Assembly (NCBI GenBank): GCA_038049695.1
Contig: CP142458.1
Location: forward strand, 64,389,501-64,453,500
Direction: 5' to 3'
DNA: 64,000 bases
DNA from: Cinnamomum chago
Lineage: Eukaryota > Streptophyta > Magnoliopsida > Laurales > Lauraceae
The translations under genes and the position numbers were made by a program. Shown piece by piece: positions 10,717 through 22,700 of the stretch. Within the stretch, counting starts at the first letter, position 1. Each line of letters begins with the position of its first letter. The notes under the pieces are model-generated. The model was not told the DNA's origin. It ran no database searches and saw only the letters and a program-made list of their open reading frames with translations.

Positions 10717-11980
10717 CATCCCCAACCTCCTATTGATATGATATCGCATCTCTACATGAAGGTAAACAATATTAAAAGCATGCATGCATTGTGATTTTGT
10801 GATTTTCACTTGATTGCACAGTAGATTTGTTATTCCCCTTTCATAGTTGTAATCCAATCCATGCTTTATAGATGAAATCGTTGCACAATTAAATTTTTTA
10901 TAGAGTAGATTTTGTAATTTATATGACATTTAAAAGGCCAAAATATTATCTTAATTGTTGAATGAAATACCTCATTTTCATGCCATGAAACCCGGTGTGT
11001 ACCAAATCTGAAAAGGGGGCTTTTGGAAATGAGCTGTAAGAGTGATGACCTTGATCCTCACAACTCTCTTTTATCCATGTTTATTGCAGGGTTTTTCTCT
11101 TTTATTAAATGTTCGACTTGCCAAAAGACTGAAAATGATCCTCTGTATGAAGAGTTGAGGTGGATTGGGATAATGATGAGAAATGATGAATGAAGTATTA
11201 TAAAGTGGCATGCAAGATTGTGGAGGTTGAGAGCCCATGCCCCTTTATGGATGAGTGGAATTGGTGGAATAAGTGGAAAAATAAACTCATAAAGCTAATC
11301 CGTGATAAGTAGGATAAGGCTTCCATGCAATTGGTATGAATGGATTATAAATGGTTATTCATTTTGAAAAGTGAATGCCTATTTAGGGCAATGAAAATTC
11401 ACATAAAGTATATAAACTAAAAGAGAACTAAAGGGGATGTCTTTTTGCAAAGCCCATATGTGATCAATGTTGTTCTGATTTCATTTTAGCCAAAATGCTT
11501 CATTTCAATTACATATCTAAAATAGTATACCTTCCGAAATATTTCAGTTAAAAGTTTAGCTTTGGACAAAAACAACCTTGTTTCATCTAGCATTGGACTA
11601 TAAGCTAATTGTATATGATAACTATTTATGAACTACAAATGAGTCAAAAGAATTTAACATATCTTACTGAATCATGCAGAGTATGTAGAAGGAATGACAC
11701 TGCAAAACAAAACCTCTTGCTTTTGGTCTGAATGATACAAATGTGACGGATATGAGGGATAATAAAATATTATTATATTCGAAGCATCACATCGATCATT
11801 TCAGTTTGCTGATCGGTTACCCATATGAGGCAAAATGAGAGTTTTATGATAGCTCGGCAAGTGATATTCTCTAACTACATGCAATGAATCTGTAAGTATG
11901 CATTTTGCTATCTTCATACAAAATTCCTTAAAGTTGATTAAATCTTGGAAAAAAATTAATCTTCTATGTTGATACTCCTC

Positions 11981-12242
11981 AGGTTGATTGGCCCACCCAA
12001 CATTTTGTTGCATATGGTTGGAATGACCATTTCGTCTGGACCTTCAAAGAAATGATAGACATCCCTACCAAGACAATGGGAATGACTGTGGGGTAATCGC
12101 ATGCACTTTCGCTGAATATTGTACTCTCTGCAAACCAATCAATTTCACTCAAGCTGACATTTCAATTTATCGGAACAAAATAGTTATAGAGATATTCAAA
12201 AGGACCTGGGTGCTAAGCTCTCACAGATTCAAAAGGGCCTAG
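11981..12242 (+). pseudogene. ULP1-type (C48) cysteine protease fragment, frameshifted
   Basis: Two frames read as one ULP1/SENP C-terminal segment: VDWPTQHFVAYGWNDHFVWTF..MIDI, then YQDNGNDCGVIACTFAEYC. QDNGNDCG is the family's oxyanion Gln/catalytic Cys block (Cys codon near 12087). A one-base deletion near 12063-12065 separates the frames, and the second frame stops at 12240-12242. The upstream protease core is not recognisable, so this is a dead remnant. It lies inside the MULE, which explains how it got here; ULP-like genes of this kind have spread in plants through MULEs. Intact proteins of the family remove SUMO. Confidence 0.8.
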
Positions 12243-12527
12243 ATATTGTAAAAATTGTGTGATTCACCAATTATTATTTTTTGTATGGTTAGTTTGCATG
12301 ACTTTTATCAAGTTGGATGTACATAAGGTTTCTATTCATATACAATTGTATTTGTATAGACGGTTGGCAATTCAATACCTAGACTATTTTGAAAGAATAT
12401 TATATGTGATTGGTAGGGGACTTGCTAGTAAATATACATGTCTAATTATATGAAAGGTTCCACATGTCTTTCTGAGTTGTGGAGACTCATTTCACTTCCA
12501 AACCACATGCATGCATTGTCTTGTGGG

Positions 12528-12736
12528 TAGGGATATCCCTGCCAATGATATTGTTATGGGCAGTGATATCCCTTCTCACGCAGTGGAATCGTGCATGGAT
12601 ATCCCCGCCCATGATAGTGTTGTAGGTGGGGATATCCCTGCATACTCGAGTGTTGTCTGTCCGAGACGTCTTACTTGAGCGGGGATATCCCCGCCTATTG
12701 GAGTGTTTTCTGTCAGATATGTTTGAGTTGGGTGGG
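12528..12736 (+). repeat. Palindromic GGGGATATCCCC repeats (MULE internal array)
   Basis: At least four imperfect units carry GGGATATCCC-type palindromes (near 12532, 12563, 12598, 12638 and 12683), spaced about 30-55 bp. Longer shared text includes GTGTTGT(C/T)TGTC, GAGACGTCT and TTGAGCGGGGATATCC. A further unit, split by the nested LTR, resumes at 15822. One copy also sits in the left TIR. Such internal or subterminal arrays can be transposase-binding sites; that role here is inference. Confidence 0.7.
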
Positions 12737-15700
12737 TGTGAGGCCCCACCCCTTGTGGGCCCTCAATTTGATTTGATTACTATTAATAATGTTTATTAGC
12801 TAATTATTCTAATTATGGGTTAGTAAGGGTAGTTATATATTTTCCCTAAGATTGAGTTAGATTAGTCTAGTTGTATTAGTATTATGGTTATTGGGGGGGG
12901 GGGGGTCTTTTGCAATTTCTAGGGTTAGTTAGTGAGGGGAGGCCCTAGCTAGGAATTAGAGTTATCTATAGGGGGGTATTCCTAAAAAGCACTCTTCTAT
13001 AACCTTCCCACCTAATGACCTAAAAGCCCTCCACCCTAACCCTAATCCCATACAAGCTAAAAGGGCATTTCAGTCCTTAGCCCAATCCCTAATCTATAAA
13101 TATAGCTCAATTCCCAAGGAAGCCCTAGCTACTATTCATCTCCTTCATTTCTCCTCTTCTTCCTCTCTCTCATTTCTCCCATAGAGCTGAGCTTTGAGTT
13201 GGTTATTGTGCTGGAAAAGACACTAGGAGCTGCAACTTCATCTTCTTGGATAGGGTTTCTCTTCTCTCTCTCTCTACAACCTCTCACTCACCAAGGCAAG
13301 TTCAATATATTGATTTAACTTAGGATATATGTTTCTATTTCTTGATTCTACATTTTTCAATTCAGTCAATAACATGTGCTAGATTTACCTTGAGCTGAGT
13401 TTTCATGGATTGTTGGCATTGATGGATGGGTTTCACCCATTTGGAAGATCAATGGCACTTTTTTGTGTTTGATGATGGTGCATTGAAGTCTTTTTATGTT
13501 TTTCATTGATTTGGTGATGTTTGGGAGAGATTGGAGGTGTTTTGGTGGAAAAACGGGTTAAAAAGATGAAACCCTGAAAACTGGGTTTCTGCAGTTTTGC
13601 GTGTGCTCGGTCGACCGAGCACACTAAAATCCGGGAAAAACATAGTCTTAGTTTTTTTTTTTTTTGCAGAACTATATGTTCGGTGTGCGCGGTCGACCGA
13701 GCACACTGGTTTTCCATAAAATGACTGAGAATGGGATTTTCTCTCAGGCCCAGAAATCCAGTGTGCGCGGTCGACCGAGCCCTGCTCCAGGTCGACCGAG
13801 CACACAGGAATTGCAGGAAAATGCCTAAGAGCTGGGACATCACTTTTCCAGGTTCTCTGTGTATGCGGTCGACTGCCCAGGCCAGGAGGTCGACCGGACA
13901 CACAGGAAATTTCCTGAGAACAGATTTAAGGCTTCCAGGGCTGATCTAGTTTTTTCAGTGCACTCGGTCGACCGACCAGGCCAGGAGGTCGACCGAGCAC
14001 ACTGCACCAGGGTCGACCTGGGGGTCAACCCCCAGTGTACTCGGTCGATCGAGCCCTGTGCCAGGTTGACTGAGTACACTGAGTTTAGTGATTTTTCAGT
14101 TTTCATATTTCTGAAGCTGTGATCCTTTGTGGGGTCCATTGACCATCCAAATAGACATTTATTAATGTACCAAGCCCGAGTCAATGGTGGGGCTCAACCT
14201 TGACTCGTGGGGACCACCAAGTAGGGTTTTGGTCGTTTAATCTGAGATAATTCGATCCATAAACGTTGTCAATGATGCCCGTAACCTCAGGAGCACCAAA
14301 CACAGTATCCTTTGACATCCGATACTCCATTTAGGGATGAAATTACCTGAGATGAGCCTTGACCTGAATATGGTCCATTACCTAGGTTGGACTTGATATT
14401 TCCCTATTGATTCTCATACGTGAAGTTCATACTTCACTTATTTCATTTCTATCACTCTTATGTCTTTTCTATAGCTTGTAACTGTTAATTAAATGGAAAT
14501 GGATGACCTGAACTTATGATATCTTAGAGGTGATCGGATGGTGTGAATGGGAGAACAATGACCCGTGTCTGTGACTAGGTGGACCTTTTTATGGCCTAAG
14601 TATGGATGTGATATACCCTTAGAATTGGAGAGGTGGATTGTATTAATCTTATAACTCCTTATGGATGAGAAGGAGCTGTTTATCATTGAAAATGGATATG
14701 TTGCCTCGTATGGACTGTTTTTGACCAGGCCATGTGATTGATGGGCCTTGGTATGGATCCAACGAGTGGGCTTGGACTTGAACTGTAATCCATTGACTAA
14801 TTGACATATGAACCTCTTAGAGACTTGGTTAGGACCTTGTTCATGCAAGGCAAAGCCTAGATAAACACAGACCTTTAGGGTTTTCCTTGAGTCGGCATAG
14901 ACATTCACTCGGTTGATTTAAGCTCAGCCTTTGGACTGATATCCTCAGTAGGAGCTATTTATGAGTGTTGGGTGAGCTATCATGATGAGATATGTTTTAG
15001 ATGGACGGTGCGATACCGAATCCAGTCTCCCCGAGTGATGAGTGTGGTGAGACTATTGAGTGTTTTGCGGGGTTAGTAATCCCCAGCACTGGTGAGATTC
15101 TCCGCCGCAACTGTGTACAGTATGGGAGGGCCGCGGCATAATATCCCACAGTATCCAGCTCGTGTGAATGTGCCATATTGTAGTAGATTAGATGTTGTAT
15201 ATTTATCCTGATTCTATATGTTTATCTTGCTCAATTGCCTAGATCATTTATCTTGTTATTCCTTAATTTATATACCTGTCTCTACTCTTTTGATATATAT
15301 GTCCTATGTTACTTGTATACTGTGACTTGCCAGATCTTTAGATCTGACCCATCTTTGGTGCTTAGGCCTTGACCCCGAGTATGCGGAGGACGCGCTTGCG
15401 CTCGTAGAGGCGCCTGTCGTCGGAGATTACGTTTGAGGCCCAGCCGACCCAGATGTCGAGCCAGAGGGTGGAGAGCCAGGGCTAGGGCTTTGAGAGTCTT
15501 ACTTTGTTTTTGGGCCTTTGAGCGAATTTTGTAGTGAGCCGGGTAGTTATCAATTATGTAATTAACCTTTGTTCTTAACAATTGATACTTTTAAAACTAG
15601 ACTATAGTTTTACTTACATTTGATATATATTGATACCTATTGCTTCCGCTTTACTTTTTATGCTTCCGCAATTTAACCATTGATAGTATATTGTTCAAAA

Positions 15701-15821
15701 GTTTTAAATTGAACCTCACTGCGGACCTACGATCTTGGAAGTTCTCGGATTTTTCGGGAAGTAGCGCGCCAACTTCGGGTATTCCGACGACTTTCTCGGT
15801 ATTCGGAATTGGGGCGTTACA
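12737..15821 (+). mobile_element. 3.1-kb solo LTR (Gypsy-like) nested in the MULE
   Basis: Starts TGTGAGGCCCCACC and ends GGGGCGTTACA. The 5-bp flanks GTGGG (12732-12736) and GCGGG (15822-15826) match at 4 of 5. Removing it rejoins a GGGGATATCC repeat unit of the host MULE, which supports the boundaries. A TATAAATATAG promoter-like box lies near 13097. The size and ends resemble long LTRs of chromovirus Gypsy elements (Del/Tekay type). No gag, pol or second LTR is present, so it is a solo LTR. Apparent frames at 13433-14184 and 14489-14908 show no family resemblance and are probably not genes. Confidence 0.78.
13601..14085. repeat. Cluster of GGTCGACC-centred palindromes
   Basis: The first member (13601-13624) is a perfect 24-bp palindrome with half-site GTGTGCTCGGTC. 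Related copies, whole or as split half-sites, recur near 13685, 13760, 13862, 13960, 13990 and 14037. They are often joined by CAGGCCAGGAGGTCGACC. The cluster lies within the long LTR. It makes both strands look open in several frames, but I do not read it as protein-coding. Confidence 0.8.
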
Positions 15822-15900
15822 GCGGGGATATCCCTGCCTATCCAAGTGTTGTTTGTCAGAGACGTCTCAGTTGAGAAACGAAGATGGAGAAGACGATAGT
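15822..15900 (+). repeat. Resumed MULE palindrome unit after the nested LTR
   Basis: GCGGGGATATCCCTGCCTATCC...GTGTTGTTTGTCAGAGACGTCTCAGTTGAG matches the unit at 12629-12690. It is the right half of the repeat interrupted by the LTR. Confidence 0.7.
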
Positions 15901-15944
15901 GTACAAACGTCCCTCTGTTGGGCTTTCAGGAGGTCGCATGACCA

Positions 15945-16220
15945 AAACGGGTTATGCTGGTGTCTGGACAAACTCTAAAATTACTGAAACGAGTGAAGGT
16001 CGAAATCGCTAGAAGGGAGAAGAAGAGCAAGAAGAATGAAAAATGGGAAAAATGTTTTGAGATGTTTAAAGGAAAAAGGGAGCCAAGATATCCATGTTCA
16101 GAGGAAAAAAGTGAAAAAAATACCAAACAAGCCCCTGAGAACCACTATATACTATATAAGACTTTGATGATGTTTTGAGTTTATAACAACTTTAAGGGGG
16201 TTTTTTCGCGTAAAATCCTC
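15945..16220 (-). repeat. Right terminal inverted repeat of the MULE
   Basis: Reverse complement of the left arm at 9813-10088, with mismatches. It ends at 16220, followed by the TTTTAAATT duplication. Confidence 0.82.
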
Positions 16221-16229
16221 TTTTAAATT

Positions 16230-16751
16230 TGACATTAATAAAAATTTAATTTTAATTAACTTATAAAATTAATGAATATGTCTAAAATCGACCCCCATCC
16301 ATACAACTATGACAGTTTTTTTTTTATGCATTTATATGTCCGTGCTTCAAGCACAAATGGTCAAGTTAGTTATGTAAATAAATAAATAGTGCGATATCAA
16401 ATGGCCATGTTAGAAAATCTTAGAGTGGCCATGGCCCCTGCTAAATTGCAAAAAGCCCCAAATCTTATAGAAAATCTAAGATTTTTTTACACTGGTCCTC
16501 CATGATTTTTTTTCTCCCATTTGGCCCCTTCAGTAAATTCACTTCCCCAAAAAGCTCAATAAATTCCCACCCCACATTTTCCCGCCATCTCTGATTTCAC
16601 TCATTTCTCTCTTTCCCTCCCAAAACCCATTCCTTCACTTCTCACACCAGAAGCAGAAAAATCCCCCAAAACCCTAAACTTCCATAAATGCTTTAAATCC
16701 CCAAATCTCTCTCTCTATATCTGATCTTTTTTGCCTCTTCTTCATCTAACA
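16230..16751 (+). promoter_or_regulatory. ASHR3 5' flank and 5' UTR
   Basis: Non-coding stretch between the MULE and the ASHR3 start. It holds CT-rich tracts (16600-16620 and 16705-16720) typical of plant 5' UTRs. An in-frame TGA at 16722-16724 precedes the chosen ATG with no ATG between, which fixes the start. I cannot name a definite TATA box. Confidence 0.5.
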
Positions 16752-19700
16752 ATGCCAGATCTCAGCAATCTCGTCAACCCCTCTTCTTCCTTCCCTCTCT
16801 CTCCCTGCGATTCTGTCCCATCTCCTTCTTCTATGGATGCCCCAAAACCCCAAACCCTAGAAGAGAAGGGTCGGTGTCGGATTTGGAACCAGCGGATGCG
16901 GCATCCGGTCTTGGGCGGGTCGGAGATCCGTAACGGGGTCGGCATTTCGGTGCCCAGAAAGAATCGGAAGAGACCCACTCGTCGTGGGGGGGCGGCGGTG
17001 GCCGGAAAGTCTTTGGAGGATCATGTTAGGGCTTGGGTTGAGAAGAAGGTGGCGTCGGGTGTGCCGGAGAGGGAATGCATTCTTCCGTTCCTCGTCAATG
17101 CTCCCAAGATGGTAATCTGATTTGTTGTTCTAAGCATTTTTCTTTGTTTTATTTTATCACGTGGTGATGTAGAAAGATTGATCATGAATAGGGTATTTCA
17201 TTTGTGTAATTGTGTCTGTGTTTATTTGGTGGAATCCACCTTTGGTGATGGAATGAAAGGATCTTATGTGGGTTGATTATTGACATCAGATTGGTGATCC
17301 AGATAGTCCAAGATCACCAGTCGGGGATCATCGAAGCGACTGCAGTCGCAAGTTTACTAATCAGCAGGCAATGATTTGAGAATTTCGGAATGGCAGAAAT
17401 ACATTTAGAATCAGGGTTTGTTTGTTTGGTGGCAATTTTATTATTGGATTGGAAGTTGATATCAGTGGTTTTGTTGTCTTCCTTTGTTTGGGGCAGCATT
17501 TTTTGTAATTCTTCATCATCCTGCAATGTCTTTTTCTTGATTTTCCTTGGACTTTGTTTTCCCATGGGGAATAGGAAATGGAACTAGCGGAAAACGACAG
17601 TTTTATTAGAGACCCTGTTACTCGAGAAAATTCGGAAGAGCAAAAAACTGGAGCTTCTTTATATGTGGAAGTGGAATCTGTACGAACAAGTCCTTGTGTC
17701 TTAGCAACAAGCTAGAATTCTGAAATTTCACAATGCAATGACCAGTACTTCAGCTGTTACACTAGCAAGGATGAAGTGTCTTTGTTCTATTTTAAATCTT
17801 ACTGAAATTTAATTTACACATTGGACGCTCTTTCATTCCCACTTAAATAGAAACTGATTTGTGCTTAACATTCGAAAAAAAAGATTCTTAAAATTGCAAT
17901 TATCAACAATAGCTTATATTGAGGATTTTGTGTTCTTGTATAATTGTTACCCTAATTGATGACTTTTCTTATTCATATTTATATGCTCACATGTGACATC
18001 TGAGCTCTCTTGTAGTTTCTGGTTGTCTCGTTTGAAGCAGAAACAAAATAAACTTCCATGTTGGACTTCAACAGTTCTTTTAGCATTAGCCAGTTTTGGT
18101 CCTTTAGATTTGGGTAGTCTGGTGCAGCAACATCACCTTTTGAAGCACGCTCCATTCTCAGATTGGCATGTAAATGTTACCTTTTGGCTTCTACTGGTAC
18201 CTATGTTTTTTTTTTTTTCCCTTTGTTGAACTCAGGAGGAATGTCGCATCTGCGGGAAATGTATATACTCGGGGGAGAAATTACTGTGCTCTGTTCATGG
18301 GTGTAAAGAAGCCTTTCACATAGGATGTGCAGAGCAGAGATTGAAGTTTTCCACCACCAGAAATTTCAGGTGTCCTCAACATGTAAGATGTTTTGTCTTC
18401 GTGCTCGATGTAACTTGCATATTGCATGCATCATAGTGATGAAAATAAATGTCTATGGCTATATGTAGTTTATAGTTTTAAGGGCATAAAATAATAAAGA
18501 ATGGTTATGAATAGAAATACATTAAAACTTTATGAAAAGAGTCGGTATAGCTCTCAGCTATACTGCAAAGTGATGCAGCCCGGGATCTGAGATTGAATAG
18601 ACCAAACCCACAGATGGGATTTGGCCGAATCCAGATGGATTTTAAGAATAGTAGGTGGAATGCAAAGGCATAGTAACAAACACAAATCAAGTCAAAAATG
18701 GAATTCTTCTTTCACTAATGAGAGAGGTGTCGATCCCCAAAGGGGATTTACATATTTATAGAAAGGAGGGAGGAATGATTCTTTCCCCACTAGGATTCTC
18801 CTTACTAAATATTAAAAGTTCCTAATAAACAAGGAAACTTAACTGATCAAATTAACTGAAGCAAATAGGAAACTAAATAACTTAAAAAATCCTAATTGAT
18901 GCAAACTCCCACATCAATACAGTTGACTGATCCCATTGGGATTGTGGACTGACCCAATGGGTTTGTGCCAGATTTACCCAATAAGTCATGGGTCCCACCC
19001 AGTGGATCTGGGCCTGGTTCGTCCTGCACCACTGAGCTTCTGAATTAATGATAGTTACTATTAAAAAAAAAAAATACAAACACTACTAAAATGGATGGAT
19101 GATTGGTAGAGTATTACTAAAGTAATATAGTTTTAGGAATTGGGAGTGTCAACAAGTTTCCAGCATGAGTGCGAGGCATCCTTAAGAAAAAAAATCCTTA
19201 AACGCTGTATCTTAAAGCTTGACATGCTATAGAAAGGTAACATGGTTGCTGGATAGTTGATACTTTTAAGGTCTTGTATGCCACATTCTATTAATTAATG
19301 CTTTAGGTAATGCACAATTTAGCCCTTTTGTTTGACAATGCTGCGGTATACTTCTATCTTGCATCCTCAAAGTGATCACTGAAATGATTTAATATAAAGA
19401 TTTTTTTTTTTATGTGCACTTTGTTTTTGGCTTGAATCAGTTACAATAATTTCTTTCACTGAGGAAAAACAAACTTTACAGGAACGGATAAGTTTGAAAG
19501 ATAAAAAAAATATACAACCCTTATGGAAGGCGCCAAGGGACACCTTCCTCTGCAAAAAATGAACATAAATCTCACTTCACACAGCATCTGCACTCCATAC
19601 GCTCAATAGATCCATCATAATTGATTGAACTATGGAAATTTTGTAATTCACATTGTCCTTTTCCTTTATGTTTTTTCTATTGGGTTTCTTGTTTTGGTCC

Positions 19701-22700
19701 TTATCCAAACCCTTAACAAAATAACACTTATCACAATTTTTTACCTTAAATTTATTTATTTTTGGCATAAAATGGAGAGATTAATTAAACTAAAGCAGCA
19801 ATTACATCCTAAACAAAATGGGCAGACCATTTGGTAGAATATTACAACAATATTGATATGAGCATATATGGCTAGGGGCCATATTAGAATATTTGACAAA
19901 AGAACTTGTAGAATATTCCAACTTTAATATTTCATTTATACAAACACATGCACATATATTTACGAAAATTTAATCCAAAAAGTTTGGCCAAAATTCTGAA
20001 TTGCCGAACTATTTCATTTTGAAGGCTAGACCAAGATGGGGACTTGAATGAAATTGACAACCATGTCACTAACCAGCTCAGCCCATTCCACTGCGCTTCC
20101 CAATTTCTTTTTTTTTAGATCCTGATGAAAGCCGTCATCCATTTCATCTGGATTATCAGCCTTGTCCTTGATTCACATTTTGGTAGAATCTGCTTTGCTG
20201 ATGAATAGCAAGGGCCAAACACTGATTTGGATACTCTATCATATCATTTGTACAAATGACCACCGTGACACCATCTTATAATGCTGATTTGGTTTTGACA
20301 AACAAATTTTGCTGGTTTGACCTTGAGAGAGGTGTTTGTTAACCAAACTTCCATCGTTGATGGCGAAGCAGCCGCCGGACAACTTTTTTTCTCCCCTTCC
20401 TACTTCTTTTTTTTTCCCCTCTAGGTGGATACCTATTGGTATATTCTTATGTTAGAATTGGAAAATTCTATCTTTTAATGAATTGGTGTCTCCTACTTTG
20501 TGTATATGTGTTACTGTAGAGTTTGTTACTTGAACATAGGAATTCATTGTGCATTTAAGCAATGCATTTCTGCAAGCAGGCCTGCTTCAATTGCAAACAG
20601 AAAGCATATTGGCGTTGTATGAGATGTACGGTAGCTGCTCACACTAAATGTGCACCATGGCCAGAGAGGGTGATCTATCCAATAAGTCAACCAGGGCGTG
20701 CAGTATGTTGGAGGCACCCTACTGACTGGAGGTTGGAAAAGAAGGTCAACCTCTTCTTTCCTTCACCAGAACTGTTTTATTTTTCCTTCTTGGACATTTT
20801 AGAATCAATATTATTGCGAACTGTTGCTGGTGTTTATCATCTTTTGAAGTCAATGCATCCAATCCTACATATTTTATCACTGAACTAGCTGCACTTGCCA
20901 AAATTTCAACTTCATTCTAAACAGCTAACTTGTATTTGTTCATCATTGTATATTGTTTGTGCCCATTTTATAGAAAAATGCAAGACATACTTGGGAAGTT
21001 CTTTTGTAGATCAGACTGTTTTCTGTTGTCATCCTTCTGATGCTTTTTATGATTTGTGCCACCCCCACCGAGCTGTATCTTGAGTATTGCCCTTTTTTTT
21101 TCCCCCTCTTAAAACTACAGTTGGCATCCTTCTGTTTTATCTTGAACAGCTGTTGTATTTCATCAAACCTATTTTCAAAGATCGAGTGATGAAAGTTTAT
21201 TGCAGCAGCTTTTATTACTATTACTAAACTAACATCTAGATTGCATTGAATTTTTTTTTTTTTTTTTGAAAATGGTATATGAAGTTGTTTTGCAAGCTAT
21301 TTGATGCTAATTTGGTTAGTCTGCAATTTTCTTTGGTTTTCAAGATAAAAAACTAGTTATAAATTTAAAAAATGCCGACCACAGCTGACTGTTATCTATT
21401 TTCAACTTTTGTTGATTTAAGTATTCAAATATCGAAGAGGAGTATATTATGCACAGAAAGTAAGCGTGGTATACACTAAGTTCAAGTATGCATCCTCTAT
21501 GATACATTGTGAATACATAGCACAATGTACAGAGCTCTCATGTGAGAAGTTCTTTTAGAGCTGCAACGGGTCTGGTTGGAGCCAACCAAATCAACTCAAC
21601 TGTGCATAACCGCAACAGATTTAGAACCCAATCTTGACTTTCAATCCGATCCCTCAACTTGAGCCCAACCGAAGCACCGATCTCTTGTACCCTGACCTGA
21701 TCCAACTGACGCATTGTTTTAACTTTCATTTCCAAACTGCCGAATTTACAGAAAACCCATAACTCATGCCAATGCCCTAAATAAAAAAGCCCACAACTAT
21801 CAAATCATATCACCAAATTAACGTCAGTGTCATATTAATTTAATCAAGATCCCCAAATCAAATGAAACAATAAATTCTTGAAGTCCTTAAATCAAAGGAT
21901 CCTAAATCTCTTAAAATCCCCAAATGGTAGTGATTTGCAAAAGCTCTAATCCCTAAATCTCAGAAATACCAAATCCCCAAAATTGGAAAAGCCTCAATTA
22001 CCCAAGGCTCCCAAATCAATGAACCCTGAATCTACAATGTTCTCAAATTAGAGAAATCCTACAGGGAGGGAGGTCCCCTCCTATTGCTGTAGAAATTTTT
22101 ATGGATTATATATATTTCATGGAATAATTTGAATTGGGCACCTCATATTGCTGTAGAATTTGATATGATCAAGGATGAAAATAGCGGTAGCGGCCCGCCG
22201 CTAAAACACTACGTAGTGGCATTTGAAAAAATCTGAGAAATTTGTAGAAAATCTAGAATATTGAAAAATGATAGAAAATGTTTTTTTTTTTTTTTTTTTT
22301 TTTTGCAAAAGTAGCTAAGATAAGAGGGTGCAGCAGTCCCCTCATTGTATGAGAACCTGTATCGCTGTATAAATAGAAAATAATAGTAATGATCATTTTT
22401 TTCACATGTATTCATGTTGTTTAGTTATGTTAGCTTAGAAACTAATGAAAGGCTCATAAAAAAAAAAATATTATGAAGTCATGACTTAATACTTAAGAGT
22501 ACCCACTACCCAGAGAAAAGAATACCTCTACCAAATGAGGTGTCTAATAGGATGTACCTAGAGAAGAACCATTGAGAAGAACTCTTTGTATTGACTGTAA
22601 TTTGGTGAGATCATATGTTTTTTTGATGTTCTTTTAAACATAAAAGGGTAGAAAAGTTGTGTAGAAATGTTATTTGGAGAGAAGAAGAAAAGAAATAAGT

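Larger units (their letters stand above)
9813..16220. mobile_element. ULP1-carrying MULE (Mutator-like element)
   Basis: Terminal inverted repeats of about 275 bp bound the element. Left end: GAGGATTTAACCGGAAAAAC. Right end (reverse complement): GAGGATTTTACGCGAAAAAA. The arms stay alignable inward, sharing CTTAAAGTTGTTATAAACT and TTCTTCTCCCTTC. The 9-bp flanks TTTTAAATC (9804-9812) and TTTTAAATT (16221-16229) match at 8 of 9 positions, the Mutator duplication length. Inside are a decayed ULP1/C48 peptidase segment, palindromic GGGGATATCCCC repeats and a nested 3.1-kb LTR. Without the LTR the element is about 3.3 kb. No MURA transposase was recognised, so it is probably non-autonomous. MULEs with ULP-like genes are known in plants (Kaonashi type). 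The right end lies about 530 bp upstream of the ASHR3 start codon. Confidence 0.85.

Noticed and set aside
13433..14184. Overlapping frames on both strands with repeated VDRAH/RSTxxT-like text
   Set aside because: They follow from the GGTCGACC palindromes, which read open on both strands. They lie inside an LTR and show no domain.
14489..14908. 139-codon minus-strand frame
   Set aside because: Lies inside the long LTR, has no recognisable motif, and no splice or codon evidence supports it.
16742..16978. Minus-strand frame over ASHR3 exon 1
   Set aside because: Shadow of the real plus-strand exon, which fits the ASHR3 N-terminus (DHVRAWVEKKVASGV).
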